DNA from: Saccharomycopsis phalli
Lineage: Eukaryota; Ascomycota; Saccharomycetes; Ascoideales; Saccharomycopsidaceae
Direction of reading: 5' to 3'
DNA: 64,000 bases
NCBI GenBank assembly: GCA_020342235.1
Contig: CP073218.1
Span: 496,001-560,000 of the forward strand
A program made the position numbers and the translations under genes. Under the pieces are notes generated by a model that worked only from the letters and a program-made list of their open reading frames with translations, was not told where the DNA came from and did no database searches. Positions 9,686-17,263 of the stretch are shown here, one piece after another; the first letter of the stretch is position 1; each line of letters starts with the position of its first letter.

Positions 9686-10663
9686 ATGAGACTCGCTTCA
9701 ATAGCATTTACATTGTTGGCCAGCGTAAGTGCCAACTTTGCTAGTGACTGTAATCCACTTGAGTCTACTGACTGTCCTGTTGATGCTGCCTTGGGGGGAC
9801 AAGCGACTGCGGATTTCACCAAGCCAACCAATCTCTTTTCTTCATTGTATGGTGCAGACAGAACAAAGTACACCGACAATGGTCTCGTGCAATGGTATCA
9901 GGACGTTGGTGACGGCCCTTCACTCAGATCCAACTTTTATATTTTGTATGGTAAGCTAGAAATTGAGTGCCAGATTCCGCCAGGAATCGGGATAGTTTCT
10001 AATTTCTTCCTACAAAGTGACGATGGTGACGAAATTGACTTTGAGTGGATTAGCACTTTTCCAAACCAAGTTACAACCAACTATTTTGGAAAAGGGGTGA
10101 CGGGCAACTTTGATAGAGGTACTATCAACGACATGGGTGTCCCGTTGAATAGTAGTTTCCACAACTATACTATCGACTGGCGTCAAAACCAGACTACCTG
10201 GTCCGTTGACGGAAAAATCATTCGAACACTTAGCGCAGCGGGCTTACCTCAGGATGGAGCACACGACTACCCTATTTCACCAATGAGAGTATTTATTGGT
10301 CTCTGGGCTGCTGGCGACTCAACGGTAGAGGGCGTGGTGCAATGGGCTGGTGGTAAGACCTCTACGCAAGGTGCGCCATTCAACTATTTTGTAAAATCCT
10401 TTTCAGCAGTTGACTACTCGACGGGACAATCCTACGCCTATATCGACAAGACCGGCAATTCTATAGTTACCGAGGGCGGGCAAATAAACGGCAATGCTGA
10501 CGGCGACTTACCTCAAGCGGAAGTTTCAGTTAGTCGCAAGTTTCCAGTTGTGAGCGCCACTGGTGCTCCTGGAAACGGCAGTCAGAACATGGTTGACTCT
10601 ACGTTTCATGTGGAGTACAGCTTGTTTGCCTCGGTCTCGTTGATGTTGTTGATGTTGTTTTAA
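9686..10663 (+). CDS. Crh-family GH16 chitin-glucan transglycosylase, short form
   Basis: Protein of 325 residues; start taken at ATG 9686 just before the signal peptide (MRLASIAFTLLASVSA). The frame opens 33 bases earlier only with a TTG. The GH16 core holds the catalytic motif DEIDFEW (115-121), with E116 as likely nucleophile and E120 as acid/base, plus WSVDGK and the IGLWAAGD region. A C-terminal hydrophobic tail after a Gly/Asn/Ser stretch fits a GPI anchor. The family joins chitin to beta-1,6- and beta-1,3-glucan in the wall. Unlike its tandem neighbour it has almost no Ser/Thr-rich stalk, so it should sit close to the membrane. The nearest Candida relatives are probably Crh12/Crh11; I do not assign one. 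Confidence 0.9.
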   Translation: MRLASIAFTLLASVSANFASDCNPLESTDCPVDAALGGQATADFTKPTNLFSSLYGADRTKYTDNGLVQWYQDVGDGPSLRSNFYILYGKLEIECQIPPGIGIVSNFFLQSDDGDEIDFEWISTFPNQVTTNYFGKGVTGNFDRGTINDMGVPLNSSFHNYTIDWRQNQTTWSVDGKIIRTLSAAGLPQDGAHDYPISPMRVFIGLWAAGDSTVEGVVQWAGGKTSTQGAPFNYFVKSFSAVDYSTGQSYAYIDKTGNSIVTEGGQINGNADGDLPQAEVSVSRKFPVVSATGAPGNGSQNMVDSTFHVEYSLFASVSLMLLMLF

Positions 10664-11342
10664 CTGCGTTTCTCGACCATTTAGATTACTTATTCTTCTT
10701 CAAATCCATTAATTCTATGCTTATCCAGTTGTCCATTCCACATGAACTTGCTTTGTAGTGTCAGTAGCGTTGCACGACCTCGACAAGTCTTGGTGAATGC
10801 GGTAATACTAGAGTGAATATTATGATAAATACCAAAAAAAAAAACGTAGCTGAAAAGAAACATTACGAAATTATAGTGAAAAATTATTGTTTTACCTATT
10901 GGCATAAAACAGGTACCAGTTCTGATACATTCTGCGTCGATCTGGCTAGGCCAAACTGGATTGTGGGAATTGCCAATCATACAATCACCCACGTTGGTAG
11001 CAACACCAACGAGGGGAGACTCAGAGGAAGCAAAAACAATAAAAAACACGCCTTCCAGGCTGGAAATGACCCGGGAATATTATTTCCATAATAGCCGCAC
11101 CAAATCGTGTCGAGGATATATTCATGGCAAATGGCAAATGCCCAGGTGCAGGGTGAATACCCAAGGATGCAACATGTAACATGCATGGCATCTAGCAGGA
11201 TATGGTAGGCCGTGGAATTTAGGACACATACAAGGCGATTTTATAAATAAAGTGGCCGCTGCCTTTTGAGTCTATAATTTTGCTTGCGCTATTTCCCGCT
11301 AGTTCTGCTCGCGGTCCTTAGTTATCCGGACAGAATACCACA
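10664..11342. other. intergenic between the two Crh-type genes
   Basis: Promoter region of the second Crh gene, with TATAAATA at 11242-11249, 94 bases before the ATG. Short overlapping frames on both strands near 10690-11190 have no recognisable features and look random. Confidence 0.55.
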
Positions 11343-13157
11343 ATGACGCTTCTCTACTCTTTAATCGTTACTCTATTGCCGTTGATGGCCGCCGCCGGCA
11401 ACTTTGCCAGTCCTTGCGATCCTCTAACTTCCAGCTGTCCACCGGACCCGGCCTTGGGTAAGTCGATCTACTTGGACTTCACCAAGCCATCGAGCTACTT
11501 TTCACCTCTCGACTCTGGCGCACGTATTGTGTATACCTCCAATGGATTACAAGAGTCGTTCCAGAACCATGGAGACAACCCATCCTTGAGATCGAACTTT
11601 TACATCATGTTCGGCAAGATCGAGGTGCAGTCAAAGGTTGCTCCTGGAATCGGGATCATCTCCAACTTTTTCCTTCAATCCGATGACGGAGACGAGATAG
11701 ATTTTGAGTGGATCTCGGGGTTTAAAAACAGAGTCAGTACCAACTACTTTGGAAAGGGTATCACAGGAAACTATGACCGAGGCATTGACACCACCGTAGC
11801 ATTTGACATCACCGCGGACTACCACACTTATACTCTTGAGTGGACCGCACAACAGACGGTCTGGTCGGTTGACGGACAAGTTATCCGGACTCTTGTCGCC
11901 AAGGATGTCAAGCCAGGGCAAAGTTACCAATACCCAATATCTCCAATGAGAGTGTTTATTGGCTTGTGGGCTGGCGGAGACTCTTCTAGTGAGGGAACCG
12001 TGCAATGGGCTGGAGGTAAGACCACCACCGACGGTGCACCATTTAATTTTTTTACAAAGTACGTCAAGGTTTCCGACTACTCTACTGGCTCGTCATACAC
12101 GTATAAGGACAAGTCTGGGAATAACATTGGCTCCACTGGTGGAAGTATCAATGGTAGACTCAATGCCCCGTTTGCCAATTCTGTCAGTGAGGAAACAGTT
12201 TCTTCCTCCACCAGTTCGACCATGACTTCCACCCAGTCAGAAACAACTCTGTCCACCTCGACCACCTCGTCAGTTGGCAAGGCAGGTGAAGTTTCTACTA
12301 CATCTTCCACAAAGGTATCACAATCCATTGCCGATTCTTTTGCCAAGGCCGCCGAAGCACTCACTACTTTTGTGTCTGGAGATAAGACCGTAGTTGCTAC
12401 TCTTACTAGTGCAAACGTCGGCTTCAACACTTCCACTCCAACTGCCAAGGGCTTCAACTCGACTTGGGCTACAGGATCAACATTTTTCTCCGGCTCATCT
12501 GCGTTTACTGTGGATGCCCAAGGGTCGACATTCTTTGTTCCTGGAGCCACTGAATCGGTTACCAGTGTATCAAGTTCGGCAGAAGCAGGGTCAGAAACTG
12601 GATCAGCCTCAGAAGCAACTGAAACCGGATCAGCTTCAAATTCAGCGACAGAAACTGGATCAGAATCCGCAGCAGCGACACTTGCTGCAACAGGATCTGT
12701 ATCGGAAACAGAGTCAAACGGAGCACCGTCATCCACTCTTGCTGCCGGTGCCTCCATCTCTGAAGCCCCAGGTTCATTGGTGTCGGCAGACGACAACGTT
12801 TCGAGTACTGATGATGACAATTCGAGTACTGACGGCGACGTATGGATCACCAGTGCTACTACGGTGGTGTCAACCCATACTGCGTCACTCACAACGATTG
12901 TCAATGGACAAACCACTGGCCTCAGCTTGGGAGTGACTGGGTCTGTCACATTCACCACGGACTTTGTGCCGCTTACATCCACCGAAACAGACACCCACTT
13001 TGTCACGGTCAAGCGGAAGCAGTCGAGCTCAATGGCAATTTTTTCCAGCCCAGTAATCAACAGCACATTCTTTGGCGGAGCATCGCCAGTGTCTACGAAT
13101 ATACACATTGCCGGTCTTGGAATACTCTGCTTGCTTGCTACTCTTGTCACGCTATAA
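11343..13157 (+). CDS. Crh-family GH16 chitin-glucan transglycosylase, long form with Ser/Thr stalk
   Basis: Protein of 604 residues from ATG 11343. Signal peptide (about 1-18), then a GH16 domain closely similar to the upstream gene, with DEIDFEW at 117-123 and the same SNFFLQSDDG and ISPMRVFIGLWAGGD blocks. From about residue 275 a long Ser/Thr-rich stalk follows, including a GSASEATETGSAS-type repeat section. A hydrophobic end (LGILCLLATLVTL) fits a GPI signal. It acts in the wall joining chitin to glucan. The head-to-tail pair with 9686-10663 is a tandem duplication: the catalytic domains stayed alike and the stalks diverged. The next gene, GNA1, makes precursor for the chitin these enzymes cross-link. 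Confidence 0.92.
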   Translation: MTLLYSLIVTLLPLMAAAGNFASPCDPLTSSCPPDPALGKSIYLDFTKPSSYFSPLDSGARIVYTSNGLQESFQNHGDNPSLRSNFYIMFGKIEVQSKVAPGIGIISNFFLQSDDGDEIDFEWISGFKNRVSTNYFGKGITGNYDRGIDTTVAFDITADYHTYTLEWTAQQTVWSVDGQVIRTLVAKDVKPGQSYQYPISPMRVFIGLWAGGDSSSEGTVQWAGGKTTTDGAPFNFFTKYVKVSDYSTGSSYTYKDKSGNNIGSTGGSINGRLNAPFANSVSEETVSSSTSSTMTSTQSETTLSTSTTSSVGKAGEVSTTSSTKVSQSIADSFAKAAEALTTFVSGDKTVVATLTSANVGFNTSTPTAKGFNSTWATGSTFFSGSSAFTVDAQGSTFFVPGATESVTSVSSSAEAGSETGSASEATETGSASNSATETGSESAAATLAATGSVSETESNGAPSSTLAAGASISEAPGSLVSADDNVSSTDDDNSSTDGDVWITSATTVVSTHTASLTTIVNGQTTGLSLGVTGSVTFTTDFVPLTSTETDTHFVTVKRKQSSSMAIFSSPVINSTFFGGASPVSTNIHIAGLGILCLLATLVTL

Positions 13158-13269
13158 TGTGTGAGCTGCTTCAATTCTTTTACACGCGACTGCATTTTGC
13201 AAATGCCTTGCTTCAATTCTTTGTTAAAGTGTAATGTACACTTGTTGTGTAATGTATAATTACCATGCT

Positions 13270-13446
13270 TGCTTATATAGTCTCATACATTTGTTTATTT
13301 TTAATAGGCTTTCCGCTCGGTTATATAGTCTCATACACTTATTTTTAATAATTCCGCTCGGTTATATAGTCTCATACACTTATTTTTAGCAGGCTTTCTG
13401 CTCAGTATAGTACCATACATTTGTTTTATTTTTAGTAGGCATGCCG
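13270..13446. repeat. imperfect tandem repeat between the second Crh gene and GNA1
   Basis: About four copies of a 40-48 bp unit built from TATATAGTCTCATACA, a T-rich stretch and a GC-richer end (CCGCTCGG). Copies begin near 13274, 13322, 13362 and 13407. The last two have diverged most. It fills the 3' flank of the long Crh gene. Confidence 0.85.
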
Positions 13447-13543
13447 TTTGGACGCATCATGTCTCATCACTGGGTCACGTTTTACACCGGGTAAGCGCAC
13501 ACTTTCCTTATACCCAGAGTGCTAACTTCAGTCTAGTTGTACA

Positions 13544-13999
13544 ATGGCCGAACTTCACTCTGACTATATCATTAGACCTGTCGAAGCTGACGACTACGAG
13601 GGAGTCGTCGAGACTTTGCTGGTGTTGACGTCCGTTGGCAAACTCTCGAGAAACAAGTTTGCCCAGACCGTTGCTTATATGAAGAACCACCCAGATATCT
13701 ACAACACGGTTGTGATTGTGAATAAGGAAAAGAACAACAAGATTGTCGGGGTTGGCTCTATTTTGATCGAGCAGAAGATCATCCACGAGTGCGGCAAAAT
13801 CGGCCACATCGAGGACATTGCCATTTCTTCCACTGAGCAAGGTCGCCGTTTGGGATACCACTTGATCAAGCACTTGACGAAAATCGGCCAGGAAAACAAC
13901 TGCTACAAGGTGATTTTGGATTGTGCCGAGAAAAATATCAAATTTTACGAAAAGTGCGGCTATAAAAACGAAGGCTATGAAATGACTGCCCGATTTTGA
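13544..13999 (+). CDS. GNA1: glucosamine-6-phosphate N-acetyltransferase
   Basis: Protein of 151 residues from ATG 13544, a normal Gna1 length. GNAT fold features: GKIGHIEDIAISS (beta4, active site), QGRRLGYHLIKHL (acetyl-CoA pyrophosphate loop, Q/RxxGxG/A type), CYKVILDCAEKN and FYEKCGY. The reaction transfers acetyl from acetyl-CoA to GlcN-6-P, giving GlcNAc-6-P on the route to UDP-GlcNAc for chitin, N-glycans and GPI anchors. It is cytosolic. One CTG codon in TL-CTG-VLTSVG aligns with a Lys in the S. cerevisiae protein as I recall it, which suits serine rather than leucine. A CGGGTAA site lies at 13488, about 55 bases upstream, and a possible 41-nt leader intron overlaps it. Confidence 0.96.
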   Translation: MAELHSDYIIRPVEADDYEGVVETLLVLTSVGKLSRNKFAQTVAYMKNHPDIYNTVVIVNKEKNNKIVGVGSILIEQKIIHECGKIGHIEDIAISSTEQGRRLGYHLIKHLTKIGQENNCYKVILDCAEKNIKFYEKCGYKNEGYEMTARF

Positions 14000-14085
14000 A
14001 ACAGCTAATTAACATGGTGTTCTTAACCTGTGTAGTACTGCAGGCTGTGCTCTGCCTCAGTTTCCCCCACGTTCCTTTCCTTGCA

Positions 14086-14346
14086 TTATATTTTCTCCAA
14101 TACTTCAATCGACAATATACTATTGCCTCGCACCACCGAGGCCCCAACCTGTACCTTATCGCCATTGGCCGCTACTTGCACCGTATTGTCAAGCGTCAAG
14201 TTCAAGAAGATGTCGAACCCTCGAAGGGTGCCTATTATCTTGCGCGATCCATTAAGCTGCACACTTATGGACTTGTCCATGTACTGTCTGTTAGTAACTC
14301 CAAAGAATTTGCAACTTACCGTTTTCAACTCGGGGGCAGATACCAT
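14086..14346 (-). CDS. SMX2: Sm protein G of the spliceosomal Sm ring, spliced
   Basis: Exons 14346-14320 (27 nt) and 14283-14086 give 74 residues: MVSAPELKT joined to YMDKSISVQLNGSR and on to RGNSILSIEV. These are the Sm1 and Sm2 motifs of Sm G. The unspliced frame is also open and would insert twelve foreign residues between ELKT and YMDK, which breaks the conserved alignment. The protein forms the heptameric ring on U1, U2, U4 and U5 snRNAs. The start is at ATG 14346; the frame opens further upstream, but that part overlaps the NAM2 start region and has no Sm features. It is divergent from NAM2 with 94 bp between the two start codons, so they probably share a promoter. Confidence 0.93.
   Translation of the reverse strand: MVSAPELKTVSCKFFGVTNRQYMDKSISVQLNGSRKIIGTLRGFDIFLNLTLDNTVQVAANGDKVQVGASVVRGNSILSIEVLEKI
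14284..14319 (-). other. very short spliceosomal intron (36 nt) in the Sm G gene
   Basis: GTAAGT donor at 14319, TACTAAC branch and ACAGACAG acceptor ending at 14284. The length is a multiple of three and there is no in-frame stop. An earlier AG lies two bases after the branch site, probably too close to be used. Confidence 0.85.
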
Positions 14347-14440
14347 CTTGCCTTGCCTGAAGCCCTCCAAATTTTCATGAAGCCCGGGTTGCGTGCCCGC
14401 GCACACAGGTCCTTTGGTGGAGCCAGAGTGACTCAAGAAC
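14347..14440. promoter_or_regulatory. 94-bp shared divergent promoter of SMX2 and NAM2
   Basis: The two start codons face away from each other across only 94 bases, so initiation elements for both must lie here or inside the coding regions. I see no obvious TATA box. Confidence 0.5.
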
Positions 14441-17203
14441 ATGATCAGCAGAAACTTTCGAGTGGGATGGACCTGTCTGCGTGCAAATTATTCCAGCATG
14501 CAGACCATGAGGTCGACTCGTCCGCAGTTGGATAGTAAGTGGGCCCAGATTTGGAAAGAATCCGCACACACCAAGGTCTTGCACCAGCCAGAGACCAGGT
14601 ACATTCTATCAATGTTCCCATATCCCTCGGGGATGCTACACATGGGCCACTTGCGCGTATACACAATCAACGACGTTCTCGCCCGGTTCCATCGCTTGAA
14701 GAACCGCAAGGTGATAAACCCAATGGGGTGGGACTCTTTTGGTCTACCGGCCGAAAATGCAGCCAGACAGCGACAGTTGAACCCAAAGGAGTGGACCAAC
14801 TCCAACATTGCGAAAATGAAGATGCAGTTGGACAAGATGTTGGCCACCTTTGACTGGGACCGTGAATTGAGTACTTGTAGTCCCGAGTACTACAAGCATA
14901 CCCAGCAGATCTTTCTCTGGCTCTATGAGCATGGATTGGCGTACAAACGGTTCAAGGAGATCAACTGGGACCCTGTGGACGAGACTGTGCTTGCAAACGA
15001 ACAGGTCGACTCGAATGGAAGATCGTGGCGTAGCGGGGCAGTGGTAGAGAAGAAAGTGTTGAACCAATGGTTTCTCAAGATCACTGCGTTTTCCCAGCAG
15101 TTGGAAAACGACTTGCTGCTCTTGAAGCAGTGGCCGGGGAAAGTGAAGTTAATGCAGCGAAACTGGATTGGGAAATCCGAAGGCTGTATTGTTAGGTTCT
15201 TTGTTGGCGAAAACCAGTACTCCGATGAAGAGTACGAGATCGCAGTGTTCACCACTCGTCCAGATACCATCTTTGGCGTCCAGTACCTCGCCCTCAGCTT
15301 GGACCATCCAATGACGTTGGCTGCTGCTGAAAAAATCCCCGAGTTGTACGAGTTTGTCCGAGCCACTAAGGAAGAGGAGACCAAGAATTCATTCAAGTAC
15401 AGTGAGCATGATAAGCAGGCAAAAAACAAAAAAGGATTCTTGATTCCTGGACTTCGGGCAATTAATCCACTTGGCAGTGATGAAACCCCGATTCCCGTGT
15501 ACGTCAGCCCATATGTCATTTCAGGCTATGGACCTGGCGCGGTTATGGGGGTTCCTGGACACGATCAGCGTGATTTCGATTTCTGGGCAGAGAACAGTGG
15601 CGGCAAGCCAGTCATTAAGGTGATTGACCCGGTTGATGGCGAAGTGTCCGAGGGGCCATACACCAAGAAACAAGGAGTGTTGAATGAGAACAACTCCCGG
15701 GCATATGCCGGATTCACCACCAAGGAAGCTGCCAAGTTGATCCCTCATAATTTACTGAGATGCAACGGAGGAGGCCCTGGTACAACATACAAGCTCAGAG
15801 ACTGGCTCATTTCTAGACAAAGATACTGGGGTTGCCCAATCCCAATTATTCGCTGTGACAACTGTGGGAATGTCCCGGTTCCCTCCAAAGATTTGCCTGT
15901 GCTTTTGCCAGACATTACCGAGTTTTCTTCAAAAGGCAATCCTTTGGACTCACACCATGAGTTTGTAAACTGCAAGTGCCCCGAATGCGGTGAACCTGCC
16001 AAGCGAGAAACCGACACAATGGACACGTTCATGGATAGCTCCTGGTACTTCTTCCGGTTCCTTGATGTGAAGAACACAAAAGAACCGTTTGATACAAGCG
16101 TCATCAACAAACATATGCCGGTGGACTTGTACCTTGGAGGCATTGAGCATGCCATCTTACACTTGCTATACTCCCGCTTTTTGGGCAAGTTCTTCAAGCA
16201 AATTGGCAAGTGGGATGGCGGTGATTTGAACGGAGAACCATTCAAGCGGCTTGTAAGTCAGGGAATGGTCCACGGGAAAACATATGTCCACCCAGAAACT
16301 GGAAAATTCTTGAAGCCCCTGGAGCTAGACTTGTCCCAGACAAAACAAGTGGACCCGCTCACCAACGAAACTTTTGAGCCCGAGATCCGTTATGAGAAAA
16401 TGTCCAAATCGAAGTTCAACGGGGTTGACCCAGTAGAATGCATCGAGAAGTATGGTGCCGATGCTACTCGTGCCCACATTCTTTTCCAAGCCCCAGTAGA
16501 GCAAGTGCTATTGTGGGATGAGACCAAAATATCCGGAATCGAAAGATGGCTCAGCAAATTGACCCGTCTTACAGATACTGTGTTGTACGAATACGCCAAA
16601 GTGGCTCCTGCAGGGTGCCTGTCCATTGATGACGTTCTAAAATCCAACCAGAAGTATGTCAACGAGAAAATCGAAATAAATGACACAGAGAAAAATATCC
16701 ACAATACGGTACACAAGTTTATCAAGAAATTGGACGGTTCCTTTGACTCGAAGCTCAGTTTGAATACTGTCATTTCAGATTACATGAAACTAACCAATGG
16801 CCTTATAACCAGCAGCCCTGATGTGGATATTCACTTGATGTTCAACTATCTAACCAAAATTTTAATTATGGTGTCACCTGTTTGCCCAGTGACGGCTGAA
16901 GAGTTGTGGCAAAAGACCCAAACTACACTTGACTTGAAATGGTCTTCTATTCATCAACAAAGTTGGCCAGACATCTCCACCGGCTTGTCGTTCCAAAGCT
17001 ATTCTGTCCATGTGAACGGCTCATTCTGCTTCCGATTCGAGGCTTCTCCATCTATTGTGGAGCAAGATACTATCGGTGTGGTCAGAAAGCATGCTAATGA
17101 GCATAGCTCAACGCTTGAATATGTGAAATCTTGCTTGATTTCCAAAGAACGCAATCGAAATTATATTATTATTCACACAGAGAGTTCTAATAAGTTCGAT
17201 TGA
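14441..17203 (+). CDS. NAM2: mitochondrial leucyl-tRNA synthetase
   Basis: Protein of 920 residues from ATG 14441. The N-terminus (MISRNFRVGWTCLRANYSS) is basic, Ser/Arg-rich and free of acids, as for a mitochondrial presequence. The class I signatures are HMGH (67-70, in PYPSGMLHMGH) and KMSKS (653-657). Between them lies the editing domain with TTRPDTIFG; RDWLISRQRYWGCPIP is also present. The size matches bacterial-type LeuRS, not the larger cytosolic form. It charges mitochondrial tRNA-Leu; in S. cerevisiae Nam2 also aids group I intron splicing, which cannot be judged here. A CTG in DL-CTG-LLKQWP sits at a variable site, in line with CUG as serine. Confidence 0.95.
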   Translation: MISRNFRVGWTCLRANYSSMQTMRSTRPQLDSKWAQIWKESAHTKVLHQPETRYILSMFPYPSGMLHMGHLRVYTINDVLARFHRLKNRKVINPMGWDSFGLPAENAARQRQLNPKEWTNSNIAKMKMQLDKMLATFDWDRELSTCSPEYYKHTQQIFLWLYEHGLAYKRFKEINWDPVDETVLANEQVDSNGRSWRSGAVVEKKVLNQWFLKITAFSQQLENDLLLLKQWPGKVKLMQRNWIGKSEGCIVRFFVGENQYSDEEYEIAVFTTRPDTIFGVQYLALSLDHPMTLAAAEKIPELYEFVRATKEEETKNSFKYSEHDKQAKNKKGFLIPGLRAINPLGSDETPIPVYVSPYVISGYGPGAVMGVPGHDQRDFDFWAENSGGKPVIKVIDPVDGEVSEGPYTKKQGVLNENNSRAYAGFTTKEAAKLIPHNLLRCNGGGPGTTYKLRDWLISRQRYWGCPIPIIRCDNCGNVPVPSKDLPVLLPDITEFSSKGNPLDSHHEFVNCKCPECGEPAKRETDTMDTFMDSSWYFFRFLDVKNTKEPFDTSVINKHMPVDLYLGGIEHAILHLLYSRFLGKFFKQIGKWDGGDLNGEPFKRLVSQGMVHGKTYVHPETGKFLKPLELDLSQTKQVDPLTNETFEPEIRYEKMSKSKFNGVDPVECIEKYGADATRAHILFQAPVEQVLLWDETKISGIERWLSKLTRLTDTVLYEYAKVAPAGCLSIDDVLKSNQKYVNEKIEINDTEKNIHNTVHKFIKKLDGSFDSKLSLNTVISDYMKLTNGLITSSPDVDIHLMFNYLTKILIMVSPVCPVTAEELWQKTQTTLDLKWSSIHQQSWPDISTGLSFQSYSVHVNGSFCFRFEASPSIVEQDTIGVVRKHANEHSSTLEYVKSCLISKERNRNYIIIHTESSNKFD

Positions 17204-17263
17204 TAGACTGTACATAGCTAAAATTATTTCTTGTAATACACCAATGCAAAACTTTTACCAAAA

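Noticed and set aside
10690-11190. Overlapping small frames on both strands between the Crh genes
   Set aside because: No domain, no codon bias, and they conflict with each other.
12077-13216. A 379-codon open frame antisense to the long Crh gene
   Set aside because: It mirrors the Ser/Thr-rich stalk, whose codon bias leaves the other strand open; it has no domain and no proper start.
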